Below are positions 42,563-52,493 of a DNA stretch of 64,000 nucleotides, one piece after another. This DNA comes from Brucellaceae bacterium. GTDB lineage: Bacteria; Pseudomonadota; Alphaproteobacteria; Rhizobiales; Rhizobiaceae. The stretch is from assembly GCA_020637775.1 (NCBI GenBank), contig JACKJV010000003.1:124001-188000 (forward strand), read 5' to 3'. Position 1 is the first letter of the stretch. Each line of letters begins with the position of its first letter. Below the pieces are notes generated by a model. It saw only the letters and a list, made by a program, of their open reading frames with translations. It ran no database searches and was not told where the DNA came from. Both the position numbers and the translations under genes were made by a program.

Positions 42563-42884
42563 GCCTGTCCCTTCCCTTTGCCGGTGAGTGCGTCTTGCCA
42601 AAGGCATAAGCGCCGGCACCGCTGTTCGCAAGCATCCGTTCCGGCCGGGGAACGGGGCGAAATGAACTTGCATTAAACTGTCTTCGAATGCACCGAAATG
42701 CACCTTGGCGGACAGACGGCGCTTGACGATGGCGGCAAGAGCGAATTTGATAGCCGTTGCAATGGGAACCGGGCACTGGGGACCATCGGTTTGAATGGCC
42801 GGATGGATTGCCGAAACGGCAGGCCGTGGCCGGATCGAAAAACAGGGACCGGGGAAACCGGTCCGCAATCAAGGGGTTTGCCAC
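42563..42884. other. Divergent promoter region between metC and aapJ
   Basis: A 322-base gap. AATGCACC is repeated at 42687-42694 and 42697-42704, one helical turn apart, a possible activator or repressor site for aapJ. A GG-N10-GC pair at 42707-42720 loosely resembles a sigma-54 element but lacks the usual TTGCA, so it is not called. No gene or RNA was recognised here. Confidence 0.5.
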
Positions 42885-43916
42885 ATGAAGACAGAACTTC
42901 TCACCGGCGTAATCGGCGCTGCGATGCTCACCGTCGCCGCCTCCGCCGCTTCCGCTGCCACGCTGGATGACGTGAAGGCCAAGGGCTTCGTGCAGTGCGG
43001 CGTGTCCACCGGCCTTGCCGGTTTCTCCGCGCCGAATGACAAGGGCGATTGGTCCGGCCTCGACGTGGACCTGTGCCGCGCGGTCGCTTCCGCCATCTTC
43101 GACGATCCGAATGCAGCCAAGTTCTCGCCGCTGTCGGCCAAGGAGCGTTTCACCGCGCTGCAGTCCGGCGAAGTCGACATGCTGCCGCGCAACACGACCT
43201 GGACGATCAGCCGCGACACCTCGCTCGGCCTGAACTTCCGCGCCGTGAACTACTATGACGGCCAGGGCTTCATGATCAACAAGAAGAACCTGCCCGACAT
43301 TACCTCCGCCCTGCAGCTTTCCGGCGCCGCCGTCTGCGTGCAGGCCGGCACCACGACCGAACTGAACCTCGCCGACTATTTCAAGGCGAACAACATGCAG
43401 TACAACCCGGTCGTCTTCGAGAAGCTCGAAGAGGTCAACGCCGCCTATGATTCCGGCCGTTGCGACGTCTACACGACCGACCAGTCGGGCCTCTACGGCA
43501 TCCGCCTGACGCTGAAGAGCCCGGACGACCACGTGGTCCTGCCGGAGATCATTTCCAAGGAACCGCTCGGCCCGGCCGTGCGCCAGGGCGATGACCAGTG
43601 GTTCGATATCGTCACCTGGGCCCATTTCGCCATGGTCGCCGCCGAGGAACTGGGCGTGACCTCGGCCAATGTCGAGGAGATGAAGAATTCCGGCAATCCG
43701 GACATCAAGCGCCTGCTCGGCACGGAAGAAGGCACGAAGCTGGGTGAAAACCTGGGCCTGACCAACGATTGGGCGGTTCGCATCATCAAGCATGTCGGCA
43801 ATTACGGCGAAGCCTTCGAGCGCAATGTCGGCTCCGGCTCGAACCTGAAGATCTCGCGCGGCATCAACGCGCTGTGGACCAAGGGCGGCCTGCAATACGC
43901 TCCGCCGATCCGCTGA
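42885..43916 (+). CDS. aapJ: General L-amino acid ABC transporter, periplasmic binding protein AapJ
   Basis: A 343-residue periplasmic binding protein with a signal peptide (AAMLTVAASAASAATLDDVK). It has the family-specific FVQCGVSTGLAGFSAPNDKG, WSGLDVDLCRAVASAIFDD and FTALQSGEVDMLPRNTTWT. It delivers a broad range of L-amino acids to the AapQM/AapP permease, a system widespread in rhizobia. The ATG at 42885 follows AAGGGGTTTGCCAC; the upstream extension is promoter DNA. A strong hairpin follows the gene, as is common after binding-protein genes that are expressed above the permease. Confidence 0.95.
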   Translation: MKTELLTGVIGAAMLTVAASAASAATLDDVKAKGFVQCGVSTGLAGFSAPNDKGDWSGLDVDLCRAVASAIFDDPNAAKFSPLSAKERFTALQSGEVDMLPRNTTWTISRDTSLGLNFRAVNYYDGQGFMINKKNLPDITSALQLSGAAVCVQAGTTTELNLADYFKANNMQYNPVVFEKLEEVNAAYDSGRCDVYTTDQSGLYGIRLTLKSPDDHVVLPEIISKEPLGPAVRQGDDQWFDIVTWAHFAMVAAEELGVTSANVEEMKNSGNPDIKRLLGTEEGTKLGENLGLTNDWAVRIIKHVGNYGEAFERNVGSGSNLKISRGINALWTKGGLQYAPPIR

Positions 43917-43945
43917 TCGCCGCCAACATGCACTGAAAACGGCCA

Positions 43946-43965
43946 GGGGCGGCGCCCGCCGCCCC
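43946..43965 (+). other. Stable hairpin between aapJ and aapQ
   Basis: GGGGCGGC-GCCC-GCCGCCCC, a perfect 8-base GC stem with a 4-base loop, 29 bases after aapJ. It lacks a T-tract, so partial termination or 3'-end protection of the aapJ message is more likely than full termination. Confidence 0.55.
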
Positions 43966-44050
43966 GGCCTCTTCCCGGCAGGCCGGGCAAGGCCCCACCA
44001 CGAAAAACATATCGGGGCTGCAGATAAACAGACAAGCTCATGAGGGGATC

Positions 44051-45244
44051 ATGGCTTCAACAGAACTCTCCGGTGACCGGGGCGGCGTCAGCGCTGCGTC
44101 GTGGTTCTACGATCCGAAGATTCGCGGCATCGTCTATCAGGTCCTGGTTTTCGTGGGCCTCGTCGCCTTTGTCTGGTGGATCACCAACAACACGATCGAG
44201 AACCTGCGTCAGGCCAACATCGCCTCCGGCTACGATTTCCTGAACGGCCGCGCCGGCTTCGACATCGGCCAGACGCCCATCGAATATACCAGCGATTCCA
44301 CCTATGGCCGCGCCTTCATCGTCGGCATGATCAACACGGTGATCGTTGCCTTTTTCGGCATATTGACGGCCACCATCGTCGGCTTCCTCATCGGGCTCGG
44401 GCGCCTCTCGCACAACTGGCTGATCCGCAAGATCTGCATGGTCTATGTCGAGATTTTCCGCAACATCCCGCCGCTGCTCGTCATTTTCTTCTGGTATTTC
44501 GGTGTGCTGTCGGTCCTGCCGCAGCCGCGTGACAGTGTCGACATGCCGCTGGGCTCATTCCTCAACAACCGTGGCATCTTTCTGCCCAAGGCGGTCTGGG
44601 GCGAGGGCGCCTGGCTGATCGGCCTCGCCATCGTCGTCGCCATCGCCGCCATCGTTCTGGTGCGCCGCTGGGCCTGGCAGCGCCAGATGGCCACCGGCCA
44701 GCCCTTTCCCGTCTTGTGGACCGCCGTGGGTCTCCTCGTCGGCCTGCCGCTTCTGGCCTTCATCGTGACCGGCTTCCCCCTGTCCTGGGATGTGCCCACG
44801 CTCGGCCGCTTCAACCTGACGGGCGGCATTCAGGTGAAGCCGGAATTCCTTTCGCTCTTTCTGGCCCTGTCCTTCTACACCGCCGCCTTCATCGCCGAGA
44901 TCGTGCGCGCCGGCATCCTCGGCGTCGCGAAGGGACAGACGGAGGCCTCCTACGCACTCGGGCTGCGCCCGGGCCAGACATCGCGTCTCGTTATCGTGCC
45001 GCAGGCCATGCGCATCGTCATCCCGCCGCTGACCAGCCAGTACCTGAACCTGACGAAAAACTCCTCGCTGGCGATTGCCATCGGCTATCCCGATCTCGTT
45101 GCCGTGGGCGGCACGGTGCTCAACCAGACCGGTCAGGCCATCGAGGTCGTGGTCATCTGGATGATCGTCTATCTGGGCCTCAGCCTCGGCACCTCGCTGT
45201 TCATGAACTGGTTCAACGCCAAGATGGCCCTGGTGGAGAGGTGA
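44051..45244 (+). CDS. aapQ: General L-amino acid ABC transporter permease AapQ
   Basis: A 397-residue inner-membrane permease. The N-terminal part holds YDPKIRGIVYQVLVFVGLVA and RAGFDIGQTPIEYTSDSTYG; the C-terminal half carries the ABC coupling motif EASYALGLRPGQTSRLVIVP followed by QAMRIVIPPLTSQYLNLTKN. Length and insertions between membrane segments match AapQ rather than smaller HisQ-type permeases. Start at ATG 44051. The stop codon coincides with the first base of a repeat element that separates it from aapM. Confidence 0.95.
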   Translation: MASTELSGDRGGVSAASWFYDPKIRGIVYQVLVFVGLVAFVWWITNNTIENLRQANIASGYDFLNGRAGFDIGQTPIEYTSDSTYGRAFIVGMINTVIVAFFGILTATIVGFLIGLGRLSHNWLIRKICMVYVEIFRNIPPLLVIFFWYFGVLSVLPQPRDSVDMPLGSFLNNRGIFLPKAVWGEGAWLIGLAIVVAIAAIVLVRRWAWQRQMATGQPFPVLWTAVGLLVGLPLLAFIVTGFPLSWDVPTLGRFNLTGGIQVKPEFLSLFLALSFYTAAFIAEIVRAGILGVAKGQTEASYALGLRPGQTSRLVIVPQAMRIVIPPLTSQYLNLTKNSSLAIAIGYPDLVAVGGTVLNQTGQAIEVVVIWMIVYLGLSLGTSLFMNWFNAKMALVER

Positions 45245-45508
45245 TACCAATGATTCCCCGCTCTGATCCATTTGATGGGCAAGTCCCGGCTGATCTGGCA
45301 AGGCGGATCGCGCAGGCCGATGTGGGGCATCGGTCAAGCGGTCCAACGCCGCCAGGGCTCCGGGATTGCTCACCGGAGGCCGGGTTTCCGGCTGTTCCAG
45401 CCTTGTCGCGCCGCTTGGCCGGGCAACCAGCCCGACCTTCACGTCTCTCCTCGCTGCCTCCAGCCGGAATTCCCGGTCAAATGGACCACAGCGGGAAACC
45501 ATTGGTAT
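45244..45508. repeat. MITE-like element with long terminal inverted repeats
   Basis: A 265-base insertion between aapQ and aapM. The left end (45244 onwards, ATACCAATGATTCCCCGCTC) and the reverse complement of the right end (from 45508, ATACCAATGGTTTCCCGCTG) match at 28 of the first 32 positions and about 35 of 43. No transposase is encoded; the longest frame is an open minus-strand reading with an ATG inside the right repeat, without recognisable product. The ends fit a non-autonomous miniature transposable element, and a TA lies just inside each end, as expected if TA was the target (IS630/mariner type). It starts in the aapQ stop codon and ends 4 bases before aapM. Confidence 0.75.
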
Positions 45509-45512
45509 AGCG

Positions 45513-46670
45513 ATGCAGGAACATGACCTCTCCTATGTGCGCATGGAAATGATCAATGCGCGCGCCGCGCCGGTCAGCGGGAAAAGCTGGACGGCCTGGA
45601 TTCGCAAGAACCTGTTCGCCAACCCGACCGACAGCGCCATGACGCTGATCGCGCTGGCGGCCATCCTTTACTTCCTGCCGCCCATGCTGAACTGGCTGTT
45701 CTTCTCGGCGCAATGGACGGGCACGGACCGAACCTTCTGCGCGACCGAGGCCCAGGGCGGCATCCAGCCCAACGATTGGGCCGGCGCCTGCTGGGCCTTT
45801 GTCGGTTCCAAGTTCGAGCAGTTCCTCGTCGGACGGTACCCGGTCGCCGAGCGCTGGCGCGTCTGGGTCACGGGGATCGCCTTTTTCGGCCTGATGGTGC
45901 CGTTGCTCATGCCGTCGATGCCGCGCAAGGGACTGAACGCCGTGCTCTTTTTCGGCGCCTTCCCGGTCTTCGCCTTCATCATGCTCTATGGCGGCATTTT
46001 CGGCCTGGAAGTGGTGGAAACCCCGCTTTGGGGCGGGCTGATGGTCACGCTGGTGCTTTCCTTCGTCGGGATCGCCGTGTCCTTGCCCTTCGGCATCGTG
46101 CTGGCGCTGGGACGACGATCCAACATGCCCGTGGTCAAGAGCCTCTGCGTCATCTTCATCGAGGTCGTGCGCGGCGTGCCGCTGGTTACCGTGCTGTTCA
46201 TGGCCTCGGTCATGCTGCCGCTCTTCCTGCCGCAGGGGGTGACCTTCGACAAGCTGTTGCGTGCGCTCATCGGCGTTGCGCTGTTTGCCTCCGCCTACAT
46301 GGCGGAAGTGGTGCGCGGCGGCCTTCAGGCCATCCCGAAGGGGCAATATGAGGGCGCGGATTCGCTGGGGCTCGGCTATTGGCAGAAGATGAACCTGATC
46401 ATCCTTCCGCAGGCGCTGAAACTGGTGATCCCGGGCATCGTCAACACCTTCATCGGCATGTTCAAGGATACCAGCCTCGTCTACATCATCGGCATGTTCG
46501 ACCTGCTCGGCATTGTCCGGCTGAACTTCTCCGATTCCACCTGGGCATCGGCGCAGACACCGGCCACCGGCCTCATCTTCGCGGGCTTCGTGTTCTGGCT
46601 CTTCTGCTTCGGCATGTCCCGCTATTCGATCTTCATGGAACGCCGGCTCGACACCGGCCACAAGCGATAG
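45513..46670 (+). CDS. aapM: General L-amino acid ABC transporter permease AapM
   Basis: A 385-residue permease. Family features are [40 protein letters not shown] and the coupling loop [20 protein letters not shown] with [20 protein letters not shown]. It pairs with AapQ in the inner membrane. The ATG at 45513 has no Shine-Dalgarno sequence: the bases before it are the end of the repeat element (ATTGGTATAGCG). An insertion may therefore have displaced the original ribosome site, and translation may depend on the element. The ATG at 45543 is an alternative but also lacks one. Confidence 0.93.
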   Translation: MQEHDLSYVRMEMINARAAPVSGKSWTAWIRKNLFANPTDSAMTLIALAAILYFLPPMLNWLFFSAQWTGTDRTFCATEAQGGIQPNDWAGACWAFVGSKFEQFLVGRYPVAERWRVWVTGIAFFGLMVPLLMPSMPRKGLNAVLFFGAFPVFAFIMLYGGIFGLEVVETPLWGGLMVTLVLSFVGIAVSLPFGIVLALGRRSNMPVVKSLCVIFIEVVRGVPLVTVLFMASVMLPLFLPQGVTFDKLLRALIGVALFASAYMAEVVRGGLQAIPKGQYEGADSLGLGYWQKMNLIILPQALKLVIPGIVNTFIGMFKDTSLVYIIGMFDLLGIVRLNFSDSTWASAQTPATGLIFAGFVFWLFCFGMSRYSIFMERRLDTGHKR

Positions 46671-46680
46671 GAGCCAGCCA

Positions 46681-47475
<795 letters not shown>

Positions 47476-47652
47476 GGTCAAGGCGAGCCGGCCGGCGCCT
47501 GCCATCCGCGCGAATGGCCAGGAAGGACGGGCGCTGCGAATGCCGCCGGGAGCCCTGATTGCGCCCGTCGCGCCTTCTGCCGTTCGCCGATGGTGACGCG
47601 CATGTCTTGCCAGCCTCCGGTAAAAACCGGAATTGCCTGATCGCCTCGCACG

Positions 47653-47672
47653 GCCGGCCTCGTTCGGCCGGC
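47653..47672 (+). terminator. Hairpin downstream of aapP
   Basis: GCCGGCC-TCGTTC-GGCCGGC, a perfect 7-base stem, followed after several bases by TCTTTTC. A possible terminator for the aap operon, though the distance to aapP is 178 bases and the T-tract is not adjacent. Confidence 0.4.
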
Positions 47673-47732
47673 TGGTGAGAATCTTTTCACCATGTCGATA
47701 CTGCGTCGCAAAAAATCCGGCTATGTGCCTTG

Positions 47733-47756
47733 ATATTCTAAGCATGCTTATAATAT
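47733..47756. promoter_or_regulatory. 24-base near-perfect palindrome, probable MarR operator
   Basis: TAAGCATGCTTA at 47739-47750 is perfectly palindromic, and the flanks ATATT and AATAT extend the symmetry to 24 bases with a single mismatched pair. It ends 9 bases before the marR start, so a bound repressor would block the marR-emrAB transcript. Confidence 0.7.
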
Positions 47757-47765
47757 ATCCGGCTT

Positions 47766-48239
47766 ATGAAAACATCGTCCACCGAAGGCCTCGGCATCCT
47801 GCTGCATGACGCGTCGCGCCTGTTGCGAAAGCGCTTCGAGATGCGCACGGCCGATCACGGCCTGTCGTCGGCGCAGTGGCGCCTGCTCGTTCACGTCGCC
47901 CGCGAGGGCGCGATGACACAGGCCCGGCTCGGAGAGCGCCTGGAGATCGAGCCGATCAGCGTTTCCCGGCTTGTCGACCGCATGGAGCAGGCCGGCTGGG
48001 TCGCCCGCAAGGCTGACGAGAGCGACCGGCGCGTGCGCCTTGTGGCAGCGACGCCCAAGACGCTGCGGGTCTTCGACGAGGTTCGGGGACTCGCCAACGA
48101 GGTCTATGACGAAGCGCTGGCCGGGTTTTCGGAGAAGGACCGGCAGGGGCTGATGGCGGCGTTGCGCCTGCTCATCGACAATCTTTCCGAGGGTGAGGGC
48201 GCCGCCGCTTGCGCGACAGGAACAACGAACGATGAATGA
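47766..48239 (+). CDS. MarR-family regulator of the adjacent efflux operon
   Basis: A 157-residue winged-helix protein. The DNA-binding part contains LSSAQWRLLVHVAREGAMTQ, EIEPISVSRLVDRMEQAGWV as the recognition helix and KADESDRRVRLVAATPKTLR as the wing. It heads an operon with an HlyD-type adaptor and a DHA2 exporter, the EmrRAB arrangement, in which the regulator is usually released by the toxic substrate. The gene overlaps emrA by 8 bases. No strong ribosome site precedes the ATG; a large palindrome covers its promoter, which suggests autorepression. Confidence 0.9.
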   Translation: MKTSSTEGLGILLHDASRLLRKRFEMRTADHGLSSAQWRLLVHVAREGAMTQARLGERLEIEPISVSRLVDRMEQAGWVARKADESDRRVRLVAATPKTLRVFDEVRGLANEVYDEALAGFSEKDRQGLMAALRLLIDNLSEGEGAAACATGTTNDE

Positions 48240-49365
48240 CATGTCGGAAATGAAGGGTGAAACGAAGGCGCGGGCGCTGAATGCGTCCCGACCGGCGCGC
48301 GGCAAGACCTCCAGGCGTATCCTGATGTTTTCCGTTCCGCTTCTGCTGGCGGCCGCCGGCGCGGGCTACTGGCTGATGACCGGGCGCTACGAGACAACGG
48401 ACAATGCCTATCTTCATCAGGCCCGCCTTTCCGTCACCTCCGATCTGGCCGGCCGCGTGGTCCGGTCCGGTGTGGCCGACAACATGCCGGTCAAGGCCGG
48501 TGACGTCCTGTTCGTGATCGATCAGGAACCGTACCGGATTGCGCTGGAACAGGCCGACGCGGCCCTGGCCAGCGCCCGTCTCGGAGTCGAGCAGCTCAAG
48601 GCGGCCTACCGCATGGCGCTGGCCAATGAAAAGGCGGCGGAAACGGAAGAGGCCTACCGTCAATCCGAGTTGAAGCGACAGCAGGAGCTTTCCCGCAAGG
48701 GCGTCTCCGCTTCCTCTTCGCTGGACAGCGCGCGTCACGATGCCAACAAGGCGCACGACGCTCTGGCCGCTGCACGGCAGGGCGTGGCCAATACGTTGGC
48801 TGCCCTCGGCGGCAAGCCGGATATCGCGACAGACCAGCACCCCTCGGTCCAGTCCGCGCTGGCGGCACGCGAAAAGGCGGCCTACAATCTTTCGCTCACG
48901 ACCGTTCGGGCACCTGCCGATGGCGTCCTTTACCAGGCCGCATCCTTCCGCGCCGGCCAGTTCGTGGCTGCCGGCAACCCGCTTTTTGCGCTGGTTGCAA
49001 CCGGCGACTTCTGGGTGGATGCCAATTTCAAGGAGACGCAGCTTGCCGGCATCAAGCCCGGCGAAAGCGCCGAGGTGGAATTCGACAGCTATCCGGGCAA
49101 GACCTTCAAGGGCCGTGTCGCCGCGATCGGTGCCGGCACCGGCGCTGAATTCTCGCTGCTTCCGGCCCAGAATGCCACTGGCAACTGGGTGAAGGTGACA
49201 CAGCGCGTTCCCGTGCGCATCGCCCTCGACGGAACCGCCGACATGCCTGAGCTGCGCTCGGGTCTTTCGGCCAGCGTCACCGTGGATACCGGCCGCAAGC
49301 CGCTTTACGCCACGTGGCTTCCGGGGGCCTTTGCCGCCGAGACGGATGCTGGCACCGGGAAATGA
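48232..49365 (+). CDS. HlyD/EmrA-family periplasmic adaptor subunit
   Basis: A 377-residue membrane-fusion protein. One membrane anchor (ILMFSVPLLLAAAGAGYWLM, about residues 30-50) is followed by the lipoyl half YETTDNAYLHQARLSVTSDL and AGRVVRSGVADNMPVKAGDV, a helical hairpin around residues 95-190 and the beta-barrel ending FDSYPGKTFKGRVAAIGAGT. It links an inner-membrane DHA2 pump to an outer-membrane channel encoded elsewhere. The ATG at 48232 lies within the marR end. The stop overlaps the emrB-like start (ATGA). Confidence 0.9.
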   Translation: MNDMSEMKGETKARALNASRPARGKTSRRILMFSVPLLLAAAGAGYWLMTGRYETTDNAYLHQARLSVTSDLAGRVVRSGVADNMPVKAGDVLFVIDQEPYRIALEQADAALASARLGVEQLKAAYRMALANEKAAETEEAYRQSELKRQQELSRKGVSASSSLDSARHDANKAHDALAAARQGVANTLAALGGKPDIATDQHPSVQSALAAREKAAYNLSLTTVRAPADGVLYQAASFRAGQFVAAGNPLFALVATGDFWVDANFKETQLAGIKPGESAEVEFDSYPGKTFKGRVAAIGAGTGAEFSLLPAQNATGNWVKVTQRVPVRIALDGTADMPELRSGLSASVTVDTGRKPLYATWLPGAFAAETDAGTGK

Positions 49366-50897
49366 GCGCTTCCGCTCAGATGCATGAAGATGTTCCGCAT
49401 CGCGGCCTGATCACGCTGGCGATCATGCTTGCCACGATCATGCAGGTGCTCGACACGACCATCGCAAACGTGGCGTTGCCCTCCATGCAGGCCGATCTTG
49501 GCGCCTCGCAGGACACCATCACCTGGGTCCTGACCTCCTATATCGTGGCGGCGGCGATCATGACGCCGCTGACCGGCTGGCTCTCCGACAGGGTGGGCCG
49601 CAAGGAACTTTTCCTTGCCTCCATCGTCGGCTTCGTTGTCACCTCAATGGCTTGCGGCCTGGCCTGGAGCCTGGAAACCATGGTTCTGTTCCGGCTGCTG
49701 CAGGGCCTGTGCGGCGCGGCCATCGTGCCGCTGTCGCAAACCTTCCTGCTCGATATCAACCCGCGCGAACGCCACGGGTCTGCCATGGCCATGTGGGGCG
49801 CGGGCATCATGGTCGGTCCCATCATCGGCCCGACGCTCGGCGGCTGGCTGACGGAAACGATGAACTGGCGTTGGGTATTCTTCATCAACCTGCCGGTCGG
49901 CATCCTGGCCTTCGCCGGCAGCGCCGCCTATCTGCCCAACATCGCGCGGCGGCTGCGCAATTTCGATTTCTTCGGCTTCGCCATGCTGGCGTTGGGAATC
50001 GGCGCCTTGCAGATGATGCTCGATCGCGGCGGCGAAGTGGACTGGTTTTCCTCCACCGAGATCTGGATCGAGCTTTTCCTGGCGATATCGGGTTTCTGGA
50101 TCTTCTGCGTTCACGTCGCCACGGCGGACGACCCCTTCATCGATCCGGCGATCTTCAGGGACCGCAATTTCGTCACCGGACTGGTCTTCATCTTCGTCAT
50201 CGGCATCATCCTGCTCGCCAGCCTTGCGCTTCTGCCGCCCATGCTGGCGCGCATTTTCGGCTATCCAACGATCACGACCGGCCTTGTCATGGCGCCGCGC
50301 GGCGTTGGCACGATGATCTCGATGATCCTTGTCGGCCGTCTCGTGCGCACCGTCGATGCGCGCCTCCTGGTCCTGGCCGGTCTCGGGCTGGCGGCCGTGT
50401 CGCTGTGGATGATGTCCGGCTTCTCTCCGCAGATGGACGACGGGCTGATCATCGTCTCCGGCGTCGTTCAGGGCCTCGGCCTCGGCCTGGTCTTCGTGCC
50501 GCTTTCCACGGTTGCCTTTTCCACCATGGAGGTGAAGTACCGCGCCGATGGAACCAGCCTGTTCTCGCTGACGCGTAACATCGGTTCCTCCATCGGGATT
50601 TCCCTTGTGTCGGTCGTCCTGACCCACAATGTCCAGGTCAACCACACAGAGCTTTCGGCCTTTATCAATCCCTATGACCCGAACCTGACGCATCTTGCGC
50701 CGCAGGCTGCCGCGGGCGATCCGGCCATGCTCTCCGTGGTCGACATGCTGGTCAACCAGCAGGCACTGATGGTCTCCTACGTGAACGATTTCCTGCTGAT
50801 GATGGTCGTCACGCTGATGGCGGTGCCCCTGGCGCTGCTTCTGCGCAAGCCGCCCGGCGCTTCAATGTCGGCACCTGCAGCCCAGCACGCCGAGTAA
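49362..50897 (+). CDS. DHA2-family drug efflux transporter (EmrB/QacA type)
   Basis: A 511-residue major-facilitator protein with fourteen predicted membrane segments, the DHA2 number. Typical motifs are LATIMQVLDTTIANVALPSM (TM1), LTGWLSDRVGRKELFLASIV (motif A), FRLLQGLCGAAIVPLSQTFL and GPTLGGWLTETMNWRWVFFI (motif C). With the HlyD-type adaptor it would export hydrophobic drugs or toxic aromatic acids using proton-motive force. The ATG at 49362 overlaps the upstream stop codon. It is the last gene of the MarR-controlled operon. Confidence 0.92.
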   Translation: MSASAQMHEDVPHRGLITLAIMLATIMQVLDTTIANVALPSMQADLGASQDTITWVLTSYIVAAAIMTPLTGWLSDRVGRKELFLASIVGFVVTSMACGLAWSLETMVLFRLLQGLCGAAIVPLSQTFLLDINPRERHGSAMAMWGAGIMVGPIIGPTLGGWLTETMNWRWVFFINLPVGILAFAGSAAYLPNIARRLRNFDFFGFAMLALGIGALQMMLDRGGEVDWFSSTEIWIELFLAISGFWIFCVHVATADDPFIDPAIFRDRNFVTGLVFIFVIGIILLASLALLPPMLARIFGYPTITTGLVMAPRGVGTMISMILVGRLVRTVDARLLVLAGLGLAAVSLWMMSGFSPQMDDGLIIVSGVVQGLGLGLVFVPLSTVAFSTMEVKYRADGTSLFSLTRNIGSSIGISLVSVVLTHNVQVNHTELSAFINPYDPNLTHLAPQAAAGDPAMLSVVDMLVNQQALMVSYVNDFLLMMVVTLMAVPLALLLRKPPGASMSAPAAQHAE

Positions 50898-50983
50898 GCC
50901 GTTGGCAGCGGTGAAACAACGCCTGCGGTTCCCGACCGCCCGGTGTCCGTCAGCCCATGTCATCGGCGTGCGGTTTGGCGCTT

Positions 50984-52189
50984 TCAGGTCTCCGCGTCCC
51001 ACCCGTACAGCCAGTCGAAATCCGCCATCAGCCGCTCCGGCTTGCGCAGCCACAGCACGGCATCGCGGGCCAGGGCGACCGGCCCCCGCGCGTGCCAGGT
51101 GAAGTGGTTGAACGCCCCGCGCTTGACAACCCTGGCTACGCGCGGCTTGCGCTCTGCCTCCCAGCGGGGCAGGGCCACCGCCGGGTCGCCATTGGCCTCG
51201 CGCATGGCCCTGGCCAGCACGCCGGCATCCTCGATGGCCATGGCCGCGCCCTGCGCGGCGAAGGGCGTGGTCGCATGCGCCGCGTCGCCGATGAGCGCCA
51301 CCGCCTTGCCGTCCTGCCAGGCGCCCGGCCCCACTGCATGCAGCGCCCAGGCCACCCATGGACCCGCCTCGCGCGCCATGCGGCCAAGTGCGGGTGACGC
51401 CTTGTCCATCACCGCGATGAAGGGGGAAGGGTCGGCGCTCGCCGCCCATTTCTGTCCGTAATCTGCGCCGCGCATCAGCCCGACGAGATTGATCCGCCGC
51501 CCCGCGCTGATCGGATAGGCGACCAGATGCACATCCGGTGCCATGAAGGCGGTTACATGGGCCGGGCTGAGGAGATCGCCCAGCGATTGCGCCAGATCGC
51601 CGTCGGCGGGAATGGTCGCCCGCCATGCCACATGGCCGGTGAATGCGCTCGTGCCGGCACCGGGCAGGCGCCCGCGCAGCCGCGACCAGACACCGTCCGC
51701 CGCAATCAGCAAGCCGCCGACGATCTCGTCCACCCGGCCGTCCCGGTCCACCGAAAGGGTGACGCCGCGTGGATGCGCCGCATAGTCGGCGACGTTCGCT
51801 CCGGTGACGATCTCGACAAGCGGTTGCTGGCGCGCGGCGGTGGTGAGAGCGGCATGCAGGTCGGCCCGGTGGATGACCAGATACGCCGCGCCCCAGCGGG
51901 CCTCGGCCCTTGCCCCCAGCGGCACCTCGGTCAGCTTGCCCATCGCCTGCCCGCGCCGCAGGACAACGCTTTCCGGCGCCGTGGCCGCGGCCAGAAGCCG
52001 GCCCGAAACGCCGACCGAGGCCAGCACCCGCGTGGCATTGGGCGAAAGCTGCAGGCCGGCGCCCACTTCCGTGAGATGCGGCGCGCGCTCGAACACGCGC
52101 ACGGCATGGCCGTCACGCGCCAGGGCAAGGGCCGTTGTCAGCCCGGCAATGCCGGCCCCGGCGATCAGGATCGGTCTGTTGCGGATCAT
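50984..52189 (-). CDS. FAD-dependent monooxygenase (salicylate hydroxylase-like)
   Basis: A 401-residue flavoprotein of the group A aromatic hydroxylase family. The Rossmann motif ILIAGAGIAGLTTALALARD begins at residue 7; the second FAD motif GKAVALIGDAAHATTPFAAQ and the mid-sequence LLIAADGVWSRLRGRLPGAG (DG motif) are present. Such enzymes hydroxylate phenolic acids using NAD(P)H. It is convergent with the efflux operon and isolated from other aromatic genes, so neither the substrate nor the electron donor can be assigned. Confidence 0.88.
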   Translation of the reverse strand: MIRNRPILIAGAGIAGLTTALALARDGHAVRVFERAPHLTEVGAGLQLSPNATRVLASVGVSGRLLAAATAPESVVLRRGQAMGKLTEVPLGARAEARWGAAYLVIHRADLHAALTTAARQQPLVEIVTGANVADYAAHPRGVTLSVDRDGRVDEIVGGLLIAADGVWSRLRGRLPGAGTSAFTGHVAWRATIPADGDLAQSLGDLLSPAHVTAFMAPDVHLVAYPISAGRRINLVGLMRGADYGQKWAASADPSPFIAVMDKASPALGRMAREAGPWVAWALHAVGPGAWQDGKAVALIGDAAHATTPFAAQGAAMAIEDAGVLARAMREANGDPAVALPRWEAERKPRVARVVKRGAFNHFTWHARGPVALARDAVLWLRKPERLMADFDWLYGWDAET

Positions 52190-52247
52190 CGCTCACATTC
52201 CCGCAAGGCCGCGCCAGCCGGCCAGATGCCGCCTCACAGTCTGGCGG

Positions 52248-52493
52248 TCAGGCCGCCTTCGGCTTGAAGCTGCAGCCTTCGGGCTTCGTTTCGTCCGCCT
52301 TCAGCGCGCTGTTGTAGCGATAGAGCGTCGAGCAATAGGGGCAGACCTTTTCCGCGTCGTCTCCCATGTCGAGATAGACATGCGGATGGTCGTAGGGCGG
52401 ATGGGCGCCCACGCACATGAATTCCTTCACTCCGATCTCGATGGACTTGTGGCCCGCATCGTTCTGGAAATGCGGAATGGAATGTCCGGCCAT
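52248..52493 (-). CDS. Zinc-finger (zf-CHCC) domain protein
   Basis: An 81-residue protein with a CHCC zinc finger: CVGAHPPYDHPHVYLDMGDD supplies the Cys and His, and EKVCPYCSTLYRYN supplies the CxxC. This domain is found in NDUFS6, a subunit of respiratory complex I, and in many small alphaproteobacterial proteins of unknown role. GGAGAGCAAG precedes the ATG. It lies 58 bases downstream of the FAD monooxygenase gene start on the same strand and is divergent from ppk1. Confidence 0.9.
   Translation of the reverse strand: MAGHSIPHFQNDAGHKSIEIGVKEFMCVGAHPPYDHPHVYLDMGDDAEKVCPYCSTLYRYNSALKADETKPEGCSFKPKAA

Noticed and set aside
42707..42720. Sigma-54 promoter upstream of aapJ
   Set aside because: GG-N10-GC spacing is present, but the -12 region lacks TTGCA and the match is no better than expected by chance in GC-rich DNA.
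45245..45502. Small protein encoded on the minus strand of the MITE-like element
   Set aside because: The frame is open through the element with an ATG in the right repeat, but it lacks its own stop inside the element, a ribosome site and any recognisable domain.
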